Positions 12,601 through 26,000 of a stretch of 64,000 nt of DNA are shown piece after piece. The stretch's first letter is position 1; every line of letters starts with the position of its first letter. A program made the translations under genes and the position numbers. The DNA lies in contig JAJTUQ010000003.1 of the NCBI GenBank assembly GCA_021399445.1, forward strand, positions 744,001 through 808,000. The letters run 5' to 3'. Source of the stretch: Xylogone sp. PMI_703. Its lineage: Eukaryota; Ascomycota; Leotiomycetes. The notes under the pieces were generated by a model. It did not search any database and was not told the origin of the DNA. It worked only from the letters and a program-made list of their open reading frames with translations.

Positions 12601-13215
12601 TTTCATAATGGTACTTAGTTAAATGTTGAAGAATGTCGTTAAAAACAGAGTTCGGGAGCCGCCAAAAGGGATACATGCTGATCACCCTCGACTGAGCTAG
12701 GCCTCGGATTATCAACAGAATTTCTGCACAATATAAAAGATATTTTCAGAAGGCACCATGCAACGACTATATCCATCTTCATTGGCAAACTGCTACTTTG
12801 GAAAGGATGAAATGGGAGCGATTAGTGCTTATGTAAAAGTATGACAAGTATGAGGGGGCAGGGTTTTCAATCTAGGATCGTACATAGAGTAAATATTTCT
12901 GCCTTGTGTATATATTCTATTAATTATGATGACTCTTAACCGCTGATAATATTTCTACACCAGGAAGCGGTTATTTCACAACTTATCCCATTCTATTCGC
13001 ACAATACTATCGGTGTTTGTCGGGATATGCCATTAGCGAATCGAAAGACAGTCGGCATCACCAGATCGTACGATACCATACTTCACTCTTTTGAATTATT
13101 CTTTTATATTTAGACTGAAGGGATCACGTTGTGATATCTTACTTTATTTGATCGGACTTCTTTTTAGTTATAGTTCCTCACGGGAGACGTTCCAGTTTAC
13201 CGTCCCATAGCTTCC
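9661..13215. other. Gene-poor AT-rich stretch of about 3.5 kb
   Basis: Neither strand shows a convincing exon chain, domain or long open frame. The longest frames are under 85 codons and full of Phe/Tyr/Ile as expected from AT-rich DNA. It may hold decayed repeats, but I could not align any part of it to a known element by eye. Confidence 0.4.
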
Positions 13216-13479
13216 ATGTATCGATCTCCTACCCAACCAGCATCACGACATCCATTCCATCAACTATGGCATTATCCCCGGCGTATCAATCTCCGTTCTT
13301 ACTTCTCTTCTTCATCCCCACAACATGGTCGCTCTCCACTTAGGGTCTTTCCCTTTGTATTCCTCTTTATATTTGCTGTCAGCACCCCTACTTATTTTCT
13401 TCTGATGAGACCCCGTGTATTCGCCCGAGCTTGCCGAGACAGCGATGAAAGAAAGAATCATTCGACAACATCTCCCTAA
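13216..13479 (+). CDS. Possible small membrane protein
   Basis: An 87-codon open frame from ATG 13216. It begins with a basic, Ser/Arg/His-rich stretch without acidic residues, followed by one strongly hydrophobic segment (VFPFVFLFIFAV...YFLL) ending in MRPR. The layout would suit a mitochondrial inner-membrane small protein or a signal-anchored protein. A splice donor after MRPR could change the C-terminus. There is no family match I recognise and it may be spurious. Confidence 0.25.
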   Translation: MYRSPTQPASRHPFHQLWHYPRRINLRSYFSSSSPQHGRSPLRVFPFVFLFIFAVSTPTYFLLMRPRVFARACRDSDERKNHSTTSP

Positions 13480-13822
13480 GGAGTGAGCATCGTGACGGAA
13501 AAATCTCCATGCAGAAAGGCAGGGGAAGTACCCGGTGAAGGAAACTAGATGAGCGTGGTATAAGTCAGGATGAAGTAGGGATTGTATAGGATTTAACAGA
13601 TCTGCTTCTGGGTGCCTCTCTTTTTTCAATATCAGAACAATGCAGCAGAGAAATAGAGCTCTATGGACTATGCACACCACTAATAATCTTGGATAGCACC
13701 GTTGCTCCCGTAGTAATATAAAAAAAACATCGTGGGTTCTAATCATCCAAAAAGGGATCCTCATGGTCCAGCAGCGTCCTTGTCTTTTTCTGCTCCAACT
13801 TCCGCTTCACAAGATTCTCCAT

Positions 13823-15153
13823 TTACTCTACCTCCTTTGTATCAAGACTATTCATCTTTGTAGCAAAACCCCCATCGTTTCCAAAGAACTTTTCGTCGAG
13901 TATCTCCCAGAAAATCATATCTATAGCCCAACTATTTCTCAACGCATAACCCACCCAAAAATCCCAAGTGTCCCAGTATTCCTTCATACGCATTGAAAGA
14001 CGTTCGTTTATTGCCAAACGCGATTCCTTGATCATTTCTTCTTCTTTTGCCTTAAGAGCTTTTAAAAATAATAATAAATGGCGTTCGTAAGTTTCCGACC
14101 AATTCGCAAGACCAGAGCTCCAAAATTTAGGCCTTTCAATGAGGAGCCACCAAGGCGTGCTGTATGTGTATTCAGCTGGGGCAGCATACGTAAACTCCCA
14201 ATCAATGACTCCAACGATAATGTCGTTGTCATCAAGGAGGATGCTGGATGGGCGGAAGCCATCACAAAACAATCCGAAGGTTTTGGGACAAGTATCAGGT
14301 GCATTTTCCACTCGATGTGATCCTGATCTTGTACAGGACTTTGTCTTTAAGCGAGATTCCTTGGCCAATATACCAAAAAAATGGCGTGCAATATATCTTT
14401 GGTGGCAATCCTCAGCTGAATCTATAGCGTCGTTGTGTTGTATTGATAGGTGCATAATATGTGTGTCAGTAAGAGCTTTGAAGTAATCTGAAGTACTGGA
14501 ATAAGCGGTTGAAGGGAGATGTTGAGGTGGGAAATTAGCCATCTGGACAAGTTCGTTCATATTAAATGTAAGTGGGCGATCTGTAATTTCCCAAGTCTCA
14601 TTGACTTCTTCTATAGAGCCGATTTGATCAAATGACAATTGCGAGAGCTGTAACAGTATACCTGCCATCTGGCTGTAAATAGACTCAAGCTTCTCCATAG
14701 AGATATTGGGGTCAAGGACAGGGCGATCCTCTCTTGTCAAGCCAGGCGTATTAAGCACCCGAGTACCATTTCGAGCATTCTTGATATATTCCATTATAAT
14801 GAATGGACCCATGCCAGCTGGACTTTCTTCAGCCATTCCATAATAGAAAATGAATGGTACTGGTATAGAAGTCTTCTCGGCGATAAACCGCATCACGGCT
14901 ACTTCTTTTCGAACTTTTTCCTCCGGAGAAAATACATGGCCGAGCTACCATTTTTGAAGTCCATTCTGAGACAGACATTGAAGGCCCCTCCGATAGGAGG
15001 GAAGAGCTCTACAGGAATCCCACCGTGATGCTTCGCGATGAAATTGCCAATTTCTCGGAGGGTGTCTTCCTGAAAAAGCTTTTCCTTCCATGGATCAAAC
15101 TGAGCGTCATTTCTGTCCTCGGCAACGTCGTCGTACTGCATATATGTGGTCAT
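13823..15153 (-). pseudogene. Aminoglycoside-phosphotransferase-fold (APH) kinase gene, broken by deletion/frameshift
   Basis: The first 84 codons (15153-14899) start MTTYMQYDD and reach GSSAM. The frame then jumps by one, and the second part (from about 14930 to the stop at 13823) continues FSPEEKVRKEVAVMRFI and on to the C-terminus. In fungal APH proteins these two parts are linked by a short 'IIRFPxPG' strand; here roughly eight to ten codons are missing, and the frame is lost at about 14920-14940. The catalytic region reads LFCDGFRPSSILL, so the Asp is kept but the metal-binding Asn of D-x4-N is Ser. The downstream VIDWEF Asp is present. The rest of the protein is open and well preserved, so the break looks recent. 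Protein substrates of this fungal family are mostly unknown. Confidence 0.8.
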
Positions 15154-18100
15154 TTCTATTCCTCGATGAGATAAATGGTGACAGCAAGATAATGCTGTTC
15201 GATATGTGAAAATCCATTAATCAAGGTAAAAAGAAAATTACTAGCTAACTTTATAACGAGGTTACAAAGAAAGTGCCGTGAGTGATGAAGGTGATACATT
15301 CGGTGTAGTTCGCTCAAATCCCTGCAGTATCATACACCCTGGAGACAAAGAATCATAGATCCTTTGCCCGGATTGGTACACAGATAGCCCTTCCCTACTT
15401 TCGGTATTCATAGCTGAGGTCTCGTCTCCCCTTTCCACTATTGATCAACCCAAACTTGTTCTAGTTCTACCTCCTGAAGCTGTATGTTTCTGATTGTATG
15501 GCTATAATCAATTCACGGTGTTCAAGCCTACCCAGTTCTAGGATGTCGACGTAGTTAGGATACACAAATATTTTTGTACGAAACTTTGCATCTTACTCCG
15601 AAATATATATATATATATATATAATAATCTAACGTTGAGTGACTATCCTGATGCCCTTTTCCTAACTATTTACGGATGAGCTGTGTGGGACACAATTCCG
15701 CAGTCATAGTTCACCAACAATAGCTCGTTTTGATTGTATGGAATCTATTTGAAGATCAAAACTTTGAGATGGATGTAACTAATCTTCTATTAAATCATGT
15801 CTGATGATAATTCAATATCGATTTTCAGGCTACTGACGAAGACACGTTTGCACAAGTAATATCACGATGTATAATTTAGTAAACGATATAGTAGTTGCTG
15901 GTTACATTGAATTTCTATGCTAAGTTTAATACAATGCAGCGACACAAATGACTTTGTTATTAAAAAGCGGATTGATTGATGAATGCAGTGGGTAAACATT
16001 CACTGTAACGAGAAAAATTTTGCCTACCTGCATACTGCTTCTCTCGGCATCGATGCATCGTACGATCCTTGCATGACTTGTCGCTTCTGCGTATTCGAAG
16101 CCGTTTTCAGCCAGAGAGAACAGCTTCAGCGTTAACAAGTTTGAAGATTTCACGGGATAGGGTCTCTAGTAGTCGCCTTTCAAGTATGCGTCGTGGCTTC
16201 CATTCATAGATTGGTGGTTTTCCATAATGCACTGGGTTCATCAGCAGACATTCAACTGGAGTCACCGGTCCGTACACTAATCAGAAGGAATATATCATCG
16301 CTGCAGCTGGTCATCCTTGATACCGCACAGCACAACACTTTACCTCTTTATCATCATACAGAACTTCTGCAATATTTGCGTATATCAAACCTTTCGATAT
16401 GGCCTTTTCAATCCTCAACCACCCGTCTCTGTGCTGGCCTCATCTCACTGAGACTGATATGCAAAGCCATCTTCTCTCTGCCATTGTTCAGGTAGCGTAT
16501 CTGTGTTGCACACATCATAAACTTAAACGGAGTCAATGAGCAGAGGCAGACTCGTCTATCAGCTACCTTGCTGACATAGAATGGCGTTGAATAAACATGA
16601 ATGAGATTGGCTCAATGAGTATAAAACAGATTCTGTTATACCATCGAAGTCGACATTGATCAGCTCCCGGTCGTCGAGTCTAGAGAAGTAGGTGGTGACA
16701 GCGCGGCCTTTCCGGCAAAACACCATACTTGTGCTGTGGAAGGTAGAAGCAGGTCTATACCACTTATGTATTGCGAGAGTAGAGGTATCCAAATGCTCTC
16801 TCCGGCGATCGGCTCTTCCACCCCGCTCTTGAAGATATCCTTTGATATTTCAATCCAGCTGCTATAACAGACAATTGTACTTCCACCCAGTCTGACTAAT
16901 ATCGCATCTTAGTCGGTAAGCTCTGGCATGGGTTTCGCAAGATTCGCAAGATTATGCCACGGACCGGCGCGTAGGCATCGAGGAGAAGGGAGAAGATGGT
17001 GCAGGAGGAACCCATCCCACACACAGAAGTTTGGAAGGCGTCGATGTCGTCCGAGCAACGAAGTTGGGGGCGGGAGAACTCAGCTACAGTCTGTTAAGAT
17101 CAAAGAGAATGGTTAGTTATGAGACATGCCTCAACTGAACGTGGCAGCGGTAGCAGCGCCATGGCGTGAAGGTATCGCAGATATGGAGAAGCCAGTGCAC
17201 TGTGCCAACAGACCCACTCGCTGCTTCGAGAACGAAATACACGGTAAGGCAGGGAGAGGTTTAAGGATTACTCACGCCGGTAGACATCCTTGGCTCTTGG
17301 CCAGCATCAAGGGTAGGCATGCTATTCGGGCTCTTCCAGAGGCTTGAGCAAAACAGCTTGCAGCAAAAAATGGTTTGTTGGAGTCGCGCGCATCGGGGTG
17401 CAGCTGCATTGTCAGGATAAGGGCAGCTGATTCAGCTCCAAGTACTTTGGCTTGTAACTCAGCCCTTGGTAGAAATGGTATCTACCACGACCGTGGAGGT
17501 CAACTCGATTGCTTCAGGGTGAAGCCCAACGGCCGCACGGAGAGTCGCCTGCAGATGCGCCAATGTGCGCGTGGGTGCAGCATCATGAGATGCATGCGGA
17601 CGAAGGAGATGCCTCCGGAAAGATGGCTTGACAAGGATTCAGCCAGTCTCGCAGTGCGTGTTAGCAGAGAAGCCCTGCTGACGGGCGACGTCGGAGGCGT
17701 ACCGGTTACTGCTGTCGAGGCTGCACCGGTCGCTGGCACCCAGGCGGGCCCTGCGAAGGATGAATGATTGAGAATCGCATCCTGGGAATGGGATTTTGAT
17801 GAGATGGATGAGATGAATGGGATTATTGATTAGGCACAACGGGATGAATATGAAATGGAATTGCCGATGGATCAGCCCGTCTTCTGTTTGCAAAGGAAAG
17901 TGGACGCGCGACAACAAGCCAGGCGGAGGAGGCCGCCCGAGACCTGTTTAGGCCTAAGGCGATGGACGTCATATTCATTTTCTCTTAATCCTACCTTTGC
18001 AGGAACAACAGACTTTCCCCGCCACATCCAGGAACCCACCTACCACGGTCGAAAGTGTCTGCTGGGGTGCATCGTCAGGATTTCTCTGCGAAAAATTGAC

Positions 18101-18165
18101 TGCTGCCCGAGCTGCGACGGCGATGTCCTGAGTACAACGATCTCGCGCTGTTTTCTATCTGAGCT
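15154..18165. other. Intergenic region with GC-rich leader of the histidine kinase gene
   Basis: 15154-16550 is AT-rich and empty apart from a TA repeat. A minus-strand frame at 16559-16792 (ending near 16559) reads like protein (STFHSTSMVF, VTTYFSRLDDRELINVDFDG) but I could not place it in a family or find its other exons. From about 16930 to 18165 the sequence is GC-rich with many short plus-strand frames. It most likely forms the promoter and a long 5' leader with upstream ORFs for the kinase at 18166. Confidence 0.4.
15603..15623. repeat. (TA)n microsatellite
   Basis: About ten uninterrupted AT dinucleotides in an AT-rich intergenic stretch. Confidence 0.9.
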
Positions 18166-21100
18166 ATGGACGGCCTGGCGGGCGAAGAGCTCCTCGAGCC
18201 TCCCTCGAGGTTGCTGGAGAGACTGCGATCGATCCCGGGATACGTCTGGGACGAGGAGACGCCGCTGCAACATTCGGCATACGGAGATTGGTAAGTCTAC
18301 GGCGTTTTGAGTCGTTGTCCTGTCCCTTCATTGCCTTTCGAACACCCGTCCTTTCGAACATCGGAAGATATTACACGCAAGCGTACATTGATTTTGTGCG
18401 TGCTAGTGCTAACTCCGATGTGATACCCGCAGGAAAGTGAGTGGCACCAGGAGCAAAACTCGACCTTTTCCCTCGAAAACTATCAACAATCGACCGGCCA
18501 GCTTCCACGAGTCTAAAACCCGCCGCGATGAGATTACCAAGGTCGTTGCGCGCGTCTCATCGCATACGCTGCGCGAGGAGCGCGCATTCCACATGTGCCA
18601 GTCGCTGGCCAAGCTCGATCCCGAGGGCCACCATATCGTGCGCCCGCTGGAGATGGTCTGGCTGCCCACGCAGCAGGGCGATAAAGGACCGCTGGTGGCC
18701 AGCATCTTTGAAGACCTAGGACCCAACTACTTGCTCAAAGTCGTCGACTTCGGGCCTGCATGGTATACATATCGCGTTCATGGCGAATCCGGCATCCGAG
18801 ATGAGCCGTATGTGCCAGACGAACCCATCTCGCTCCAAACATTCCTGGATTTTGCAATCGGCGCGACCGAGTGTCTTGAAATTCTCCACCACGGCCAGCA
18901 AGTCATCCATGGGGAAATTAGGGGAGATGCATTCCATATGTCGGTGGAGACGGGCGTCGTCAAGATGGTGCATTTCGGCAGCGGGTTACGTACGTTTGAG
19001 TACGGCCTGACCAGCGGCTGGTCCTCGTTTTCCAAGGAAGTCGGCTCCAAGACGAAGCTGAGCTACATGAGTCCCGAGCAGACGGGTCGGATGTCTGTGG
19101 AGCCCGATACCAGGACCGATATCTTTTCGCTTGGCGTGCTGTTCTGGACGATGCTAATGCAGAAGCCAGCATTTGAAGGCGAGACGCCCATGGACATCGT
19201 CCACGCTGTTCTTGGACGTCGACTGCCCCTTGTTAGTAGACTGGACGTTCCCAATGTTATTGGAAGGATTATCCAGAAGGCGACGGCAAAGCCTATCGGT
19301 GAGCGATATCACTCCGTGAGCGGCTTGAAGTACGATCTGATGGAAGTGAGGAGGCTGCTGGGTGCAGGAGATTCTGTTGCCCTGAAGAATCTCTCAATTG
19401 GTACCCGGGATGTTTCTTCAACCTTTATTCTTCCCACGGTGATGATTGGTCGGGCGGCGGAGTATGAGGAGATAATTAAGGTCATCGATCGAGCCTACGG
19501 ACGTCATTTGGCCCTGCGACATGGCAACTACAACCTGCCTTCTAGATCCAGCATGTCGGAAGGAAGGCTTGCTCTCTCCAATGCTGCCCTAGCAACTGTG
19601 GATTTTTCGAGTGATGGTGATGCTGCCAGCAGTATTGACGGCAGAACGGGTGCGATTTCAGAAGTTGCTTCTGAAAACAGAGATGGTGAACAACCTTGAC
19701 AGGAAACCTAGAGTGCATACTAACGGAAGTCTACAGATGGACACGATTCCAGCAATTCCAGCCCTAGTGTCAAGGGACGAGAGAAATCTAGCCCGACTGT
19801 CGAGTATGCCAGTATCATTGATCGCGCAACCAACCCAGCTGGATTCAGCGCACAACGCAGTAGCCAGCGATTCCGGTTGAAGAAGGAGCAAACCGAGCTC
19901 GTTCTTATCGAAGGTATCGCCGGCATAGGAAAATCATGTCTTGTCCAATCCATCCAACTCGAGGCGCATCGAAGGGGTTATTATGCCAGCTCGAAGTTTG
20001 ATCATGCTCACAAGGTGCCTTTTGGACCAGTTCTACAGCTGATGTCGAGTTTATTCAAGCAAGTTTTTGCTGAGAGCAATAAAGATCCATTTCACGCTGT
20101 ATTAAAGCAATACGTGAGGCCGGTTTGGGGGATGCTGCATCGGATTCTAGGACTTCCCGAGTTCCTCCTAGAACCGGCCAATGCCAGTGGGAATGCGGAC
20201 AGTAAGAGCAGCAAAACATCTCTCCGGAGCGATGAAATGCCTCCCATGTCTCCCATGAGCTCGGGTAGTAGCATTCATAATGTCGCTGTACCCGGTTCTC
20301 AGGATTTTCTCTCCCCTGCTGGTCCGTCCACTATGAACATATTTATTGACGTACTGAGGTTATTCACCCAGCACAAGTTCGTCTGCTTGTCTCTCGATGA
20401 CTTGCAGTTTGCAGACGATGAAAGCATAGATTTAATATCTCAAATACTCTCAAGCAGGCTGGACATGGTTCTCATTGTTACGCGTCGGCAGGAGGATCCA
20501 TTGCCAGAGAAAGTAAGGGCTGCTCTTGAGCCACCCGAGGGAATAGGTTTGTCCTCGACATATACTTCGGCCTGCGTTCATACTGACAAGTTCTAGACAA
20601 TCCTAAATCTCGCCTACCTCATCTAACCGTCATCGATCTCAAGTCTCTGCCTCAAGAAGATATCATCGAGTATGTTGCTACAACATTATGCCGACCAAAA
20701 TTCGAAATTATCCCACTTGCATCCGTCATCCAGTCCAAAACAGCTGGGATTCCATTCTACATGCGAGAGATGCTTGATACATGCTATAGGAAGCGACATA
20801 TCTCGTATGATTATCGTGAAGGTTGGCGCTTTGATCTTCGGCGGATCATTGAACAGTTCGAATCTAGTAACACTAAGTTATTGAACAACGAGTTTGTTAT
20901 TTCACGGTTGAAAGAATTGCCGAGGTCTTCAAGAGCAGTCATTGCCTGGGCTTCATTATTGGGAGCGACGTTCTCTTTTGATTTGGTACAGAAACTTTTG
21001 AGCGGGGAATTCGTTTCTGATAATGATAGCGGAATCCCCCTGAGCTGTACGCAGGAAGAAGCGGTGAATGGACTGCAGGCAGCCATTCAGAACTATATCA

Positions 21101-24100
21101 TTATACCCACACAGGACGATGATCGTTTCAATTTTGCTCATGACCGGTACCTGCAAGCTGCCAGCACCTTACAGACTGACCGTCCATTGATGCATTTTAT
21201 CATTGCACAGACACTGCTGAAATATTATCCTGCCGACAATAGCAACCAAGATACGGCAGCATATCATATAAGTGAATCCACAGATGTTATCCAAAAACGG
21301 GTTGCGCACCGGCATTCTTTTCGCAAGGTCCTTCTCGATTGTGCCCAGAGAGCAGCAGCAGGTGGCGCTCGATCAACCGCCATGAAGTATTTCATTAGCT
21401 GCTTTGCTCTTCTGCAGGATAACCCATGGCAACATGATCCTCCGGCTCCTGATGTGTACTATGAGGAAACTCTAGAACTCCATACCCGTGCTGCAGAATG
21501 TGATCTATACATGCGACAATATGACGAAGCGAAACGTTTGCTCGCTGCCATATCTACCAACGCTAAAACTGCGATAGACAAAGCCCCATCGTGGATCCTG
21601 CAGTCAAGAGTATATGCGCAAGAGGGGAACTCGACACAGGCTTTTAATGCACTGAAACAATCCCTTGCTGTGCTAGATATTCAGGTTGATGATAATCCCA
21701 CATTTGAGTTGTGTGATAAAGAATTTGATCGATTGTCTAGGCTGATCGACTCCATGGACATTGATGAGCTTGTGGATAAACCAATTGGAGATACAAATCT
21801 CACTGCCATCGGCGCTGTTTTGGTTGAAACTACCAGCGCGGCATTTTGGTCGGAAACGTCAACATACTATCAGATGAGCCTAACCATGGTTGATGTACAC
21901 CTCACCAGAGCCGTTACCTTCCCCCAGGCGGGCATGGGCTTCCTAGGACTTGCGATTATTGCTATCACAAGATTTAACATGATACAGCTTGCAAGCAAAT
22001 TGGGGAATATAGCCCTTGGGCTCATAAATCGATGGAAGGACCCGTACACAATGGGTCGAAGTACAATTTATTCTTTGTTCGTGGGGCATATTCAGGTTCC
22101 ACTCACAGCATCCCTTGGCCAAGCTGAGCGTGCTTTGACATACGCCATCCAAGCTGGAGATCGGATCTCCACCATCCTCAACTTTGGGATAGTTGGCATC
22201 TTAAGATTCTTCGCCTCGGCACAACGCCTCCCCGATCTCGAGTCTTTTTGCACATATTGCTGTGAAGATGTGCCGAACTGGCACCTTGACAGTCTGGGAG
22301 GGACGATTCTTATTACAGTCCGGCAGGTTTGTCGGGCTTTGCAAGGGAAAACAACTACACATAAAGCGCTGGAGGTCATGAGCGATGCTCGTCATGATTC
22401 ACTAGCATACAAAGCTTGGATTCGGTCGACTATGAAAAACAGCGACCGACCTATCTTGCTATATGAGAGCATTGAAATCGCACCTCTATTTTTATATGGA
22501 CATTATGCGATGGCGATCGAGCTTGGCAATTCCTGTCTCAAAAGATTTGATTCCATTTGGTCTGCACTAAACCGAAAGTTCCTCATGCTTTTCCAGGGAT
22601 TGTCGGTCGCGGGCCAACTATGGGAGAAAATGCACCATTATGCTCACACGATCGGGAATTTGACTCCCCAGGAACGACAAGCGTTCGAGGAAGAACTCCA
22701 CGTAGAGGTCACCGGAGGTATAGGACTTATGAGGTATTTCCAGAAGCGAATGATAAAGTGGATGGTAGTTACAAATGTGAACTTCTGCGCGTGGGCGAAG
22801 TTCCTCGGTGCACAGATCGCAGAACTAGAGGGTGATCATGGCGGAGCGTTATCAATATACGAGGAGGCACTGGATCATGCCGCGGCGAATGGATGTGTCT
22901 TCGAGGAGGCTCTTGGAAACTCCCTACTTTGTGATTCTTTACTGCGGGTCAGATCTACTCGACTAGCGAAGGCCGCACTGAATGAATCGATCAGGCTTTA
23001 TCGGAAAATGGGCGCTGATGGTGTTGCCAAGCATTTAGAAGATACTCATCACGCATTGTTGCATGGACCTTCGAATGTCGGTGCAAAGTCTGAGGATGCT
23101 GCTGTCCAAACGGAGTCAAGTATGCCGATATTTTCACCACTAGCACAGGAAGATCCTGATCAATTCGACATCCCACCTCAGATGATCCCAACAGATGGCG
23201 AGAGGGGCAGCGTCTGGCAGGATGATATGTCCAAACCAGAGACTGCTGCATTGTCTCTTCATATGCTTGATTTAACTTCAATCCTTGAAAGCTCTCAAGT
23301 CATATCGAGCGTTCTGCAAGTCGACCAGCTACTGAAAACAATGTGTGAGATCATTTTGCAGAACTGTAGGGGTCTGGTATCCCTCGTTGCAATCGTACTT
23401 GAAGAGGATGGTGCTTGGAGCGTCGCTGCCAGTGGTGACCCCGAGGAAGGAGCGAGGGCCCACATGCCAAGCCTGCCTCTCGCTGAGGTCAGTTCGGCTG
23501 CTGAAGGTGTCATAATGTACGCGACACGCTTCAAGGAGACGGTGTTTTTGCCGGACTTGAACGGAGATCAGAGATTCGGTAACATTGCTGAGGAAACTTC
23601 CGTGGCCAGCAAATCTGTGATTGCAATCCCAATCTCTCATGGTGATAAACCACTCCTTGGTGTGCTGTACTTGGAGGGTCAGCCGAATGCCTTCACTGAG
23701 AGGAACCTGACTGTCCTGCGACTTCTGGTGAACCAAATCGGTATCAGTTATTCAAATGCCCTGACGCTTAAGGAAGTTGAGAAGATCTCTGCTATCAATA
23801 AATCCATGGTTGATCTACAAAAGAGTGCACTGGCAAAGGCGCTCGTCGCTGAGAACAAGGCCAATGAAGCTAAAGCGGAAGCCCTTCGCAACGTCAAGCT
23901 GGCTGAGGAAGCGGCACAAGCAAAATCTATATTTCTTGCCAATGTATCTCATGAGCTGCGAACACCACTCAATGGCGTCATGGGTAATACCGAACTGTTG
24001 ATGGACACCGGTAATTTGACTAAAGAGCAAGCTGAGATGGTAGACTCCATTCGTGTCTCAGCAGATATCCTCCTGGCCGTCATCAATGATATTCTGGATA

Positions 24101-25281
24101 TCTCGAAAATCGAAGCAAACAAGTTGCAGCTATACACAGTTGCTTTCAATGCAGATGAGATGGTTCGAGAGGTTATCCGTTCCGTTACTCACAGCAAGAA
24201 GAGAAACGGTCGTTCAGTTGAGATTGTTCAGGATATCAACTTGCCACGCTCACTTATTATGGGTGACCCAGTTCGCCTTCACCAAGTTCTTGGTAACCTT
24301 ATCAGCAATAGTTTGAAGTTCACTGAGAAAGGCACCGTCCTCATCGGTGGCAAGACGGACTTGGAAACGGATGAGTACGTAAAACTCACATTCTGGGTCA
24401 CAGATACGGGTATTGGGATACCGCAGGAGAAGATTCACAAATTATTCAAGCCTTTTAGTCAAGCAGATGCCAGCACAGCTCGGAAGTATGGTGGCAGCGG
24501 TTTGGGATTGAGCATATGCAAATCTCTAGTAGAATCGACTATGGGGGGTACAATCAAATTGAATAGTGTTGAGGGCCAAGGGACTACGGTGTCATTCAGT
24601 CTCACGTTTCCTGTTGCTCATCCGGGTGTCGTCGCGGGCGATACGCAGAGCCGACGGGAACTAGCACTTCGACCGCTCCCTGTCTCGGCACCAGATAGCG
24701 AGGCATCATTTACAGAACCAGCATTCATGACTCCGGAACATGTCGAAACTCTTGAGGCACTGCGCAAACTCCCCCGATCAAAAATTCGAGTCGCGATCGC
24801 AGAAGATAATCCAATTAATTCGAGCATTGCACGACAATTCCTCGAGAAGTTACGCTTTGCACCATCTCATATCCAGGTCTATGAGAACGGGCTGACTGCT
24901 GTCGAAGGACTTCGTCGAAAGGCTCGCGAGAGTGCACCTTTCCACGTAGTTCTCATGGACGTGCAGATGCCGATCCTGGATGGTTACGAAGCCACCAAAT
25001 TGATTAGAAAAGATTCAATGAGCGAAGTGAGGAGTGTATTGATTATCGCCATGACAGCCAGTGCGATCCAGGGCGATCGCGAGAAGTGTATATCAGCCGG
25101 GATGGATGATTATCTGGCCAAACCAGTCCGGTGGAACGTGCTCAAGGGGATGATTGAGAGCTGGGTAGGAGCTGACCCGTCGGCGAGTTTAGCAGATGGA
25201 AAGAAGAATAAGAAGAAGGCGCTGGCAGGGCCAGAGGAGGGGAAAGAAATGGAAACGAAGGAGGAGTCTCATGAGAAATGA
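18166..25281 (+). CDS. Group X hybrid histidine kinase (Chk1/PhkA/PhkB class), 2290 aa
   Basis: Two-component sensor feeding a phosphorelay in the cytoplasm. Exons are 18166-18290, 18433-19685, 19737-20546 and 20597-25281, all in phase. Domain order: protein-kinase-like domain (about 60-330), AAA/STAND-type ATPase (Walker A GIAGIGKS 519-526; Walker B LSLDD, Asp680-681), a long helical TPR-like region, GAF (about 1620-1790), coiled coil, HisKA (phospho-acceptor His1848 in FLANVSHELRTPLNG), HATPase (N box GNLISNSLKF, DTGIGIP, GGSGLGLS) and a receiver (AEDN, phospho-acceptor Asp2184 in LMDVQMP, LAKPV). This order defines fungal group X. The kinase-like domain has HGEIRGD (His201) instead of HRDL and HFG (His222) instead of DFG, so it is probably a pseudokinase. 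The gene looks intact. Family members act in oxidative-stress and cell-wall signalling; the signal here is unknown. Confidence 0.93.
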
Positions 25282-26000
25282 TTGTTGGTGGGGCACCATC
25301 TGTTCGCCTCTGGCTTTTTATTAGGTTAGATCGGAGGAAAGATATAAGGAAATGTGTTGATACGTGTGGAAATACCCTTGTATACGGATTGGGTCAGGGA
25401 TATCATAATACGGCGTTTATATGGTTCAGGCGAATGCTATGATTCCTCCATTGGACAATTGCACTTGTCTGCATGGAGGGGGTTCGAGGTTATTATGGGA
25501 TTTTCTATCTATTCTAATCCCTAGACACGAGACATCATCATCGGGGGGAACGGTGGACGGAGATAGGCAGAATGAAACCGTCTTTGCTAGCATCTACCCC
25601 GGGATTCCAAGTATATAGTTAGCTCTGTAGACTCATGAATACAATACGAATCAAGATCGAGATTGTATAAAAAGGTATTTTGATAGTGTCTCTCTTTCTC
25701 TATCTTGAGTCTAATGCACACAATGCACGTAATGATACTATGGCCGCACGTGGGTGTTCGATCGCCACGTCACTTTACTTACTTGACGCAAGCCACGGGC
25801 AAGATCTCGCCCTGTTCTCTGCGAGCTCAAGTGGTTCCCATCAACCCCACCATCGAGGGGGGACTTGCTCGCCCTCAGCTACCCCTCCATCCATCTTCCC
25901 TCATCAGTCCACCACTGTTTCAACATCCATCCCTAGGAGAGTAGGAGAGTAAGAACTACTATCATCTTCTATCTTGACTCGTAGAATTACCAACGTCACA
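25282..26000. other. Intergenic spacer
   Basis: This holds the 3' end of the kinase gene and the promoter of the small gene at 26001. A short CT-rich stretch (25870-25925) precedes that start codon. I see no supported gene in it. Confidence 0.5.

Noticed and set aside
16928..17767. Chain of plus-strand frames that could be a gene upstream of the histidine kinase
   Set aside because: Composition is Arg/Gly/His-rich in every frame and no motif is visible; better explained as a GC-rich leader.
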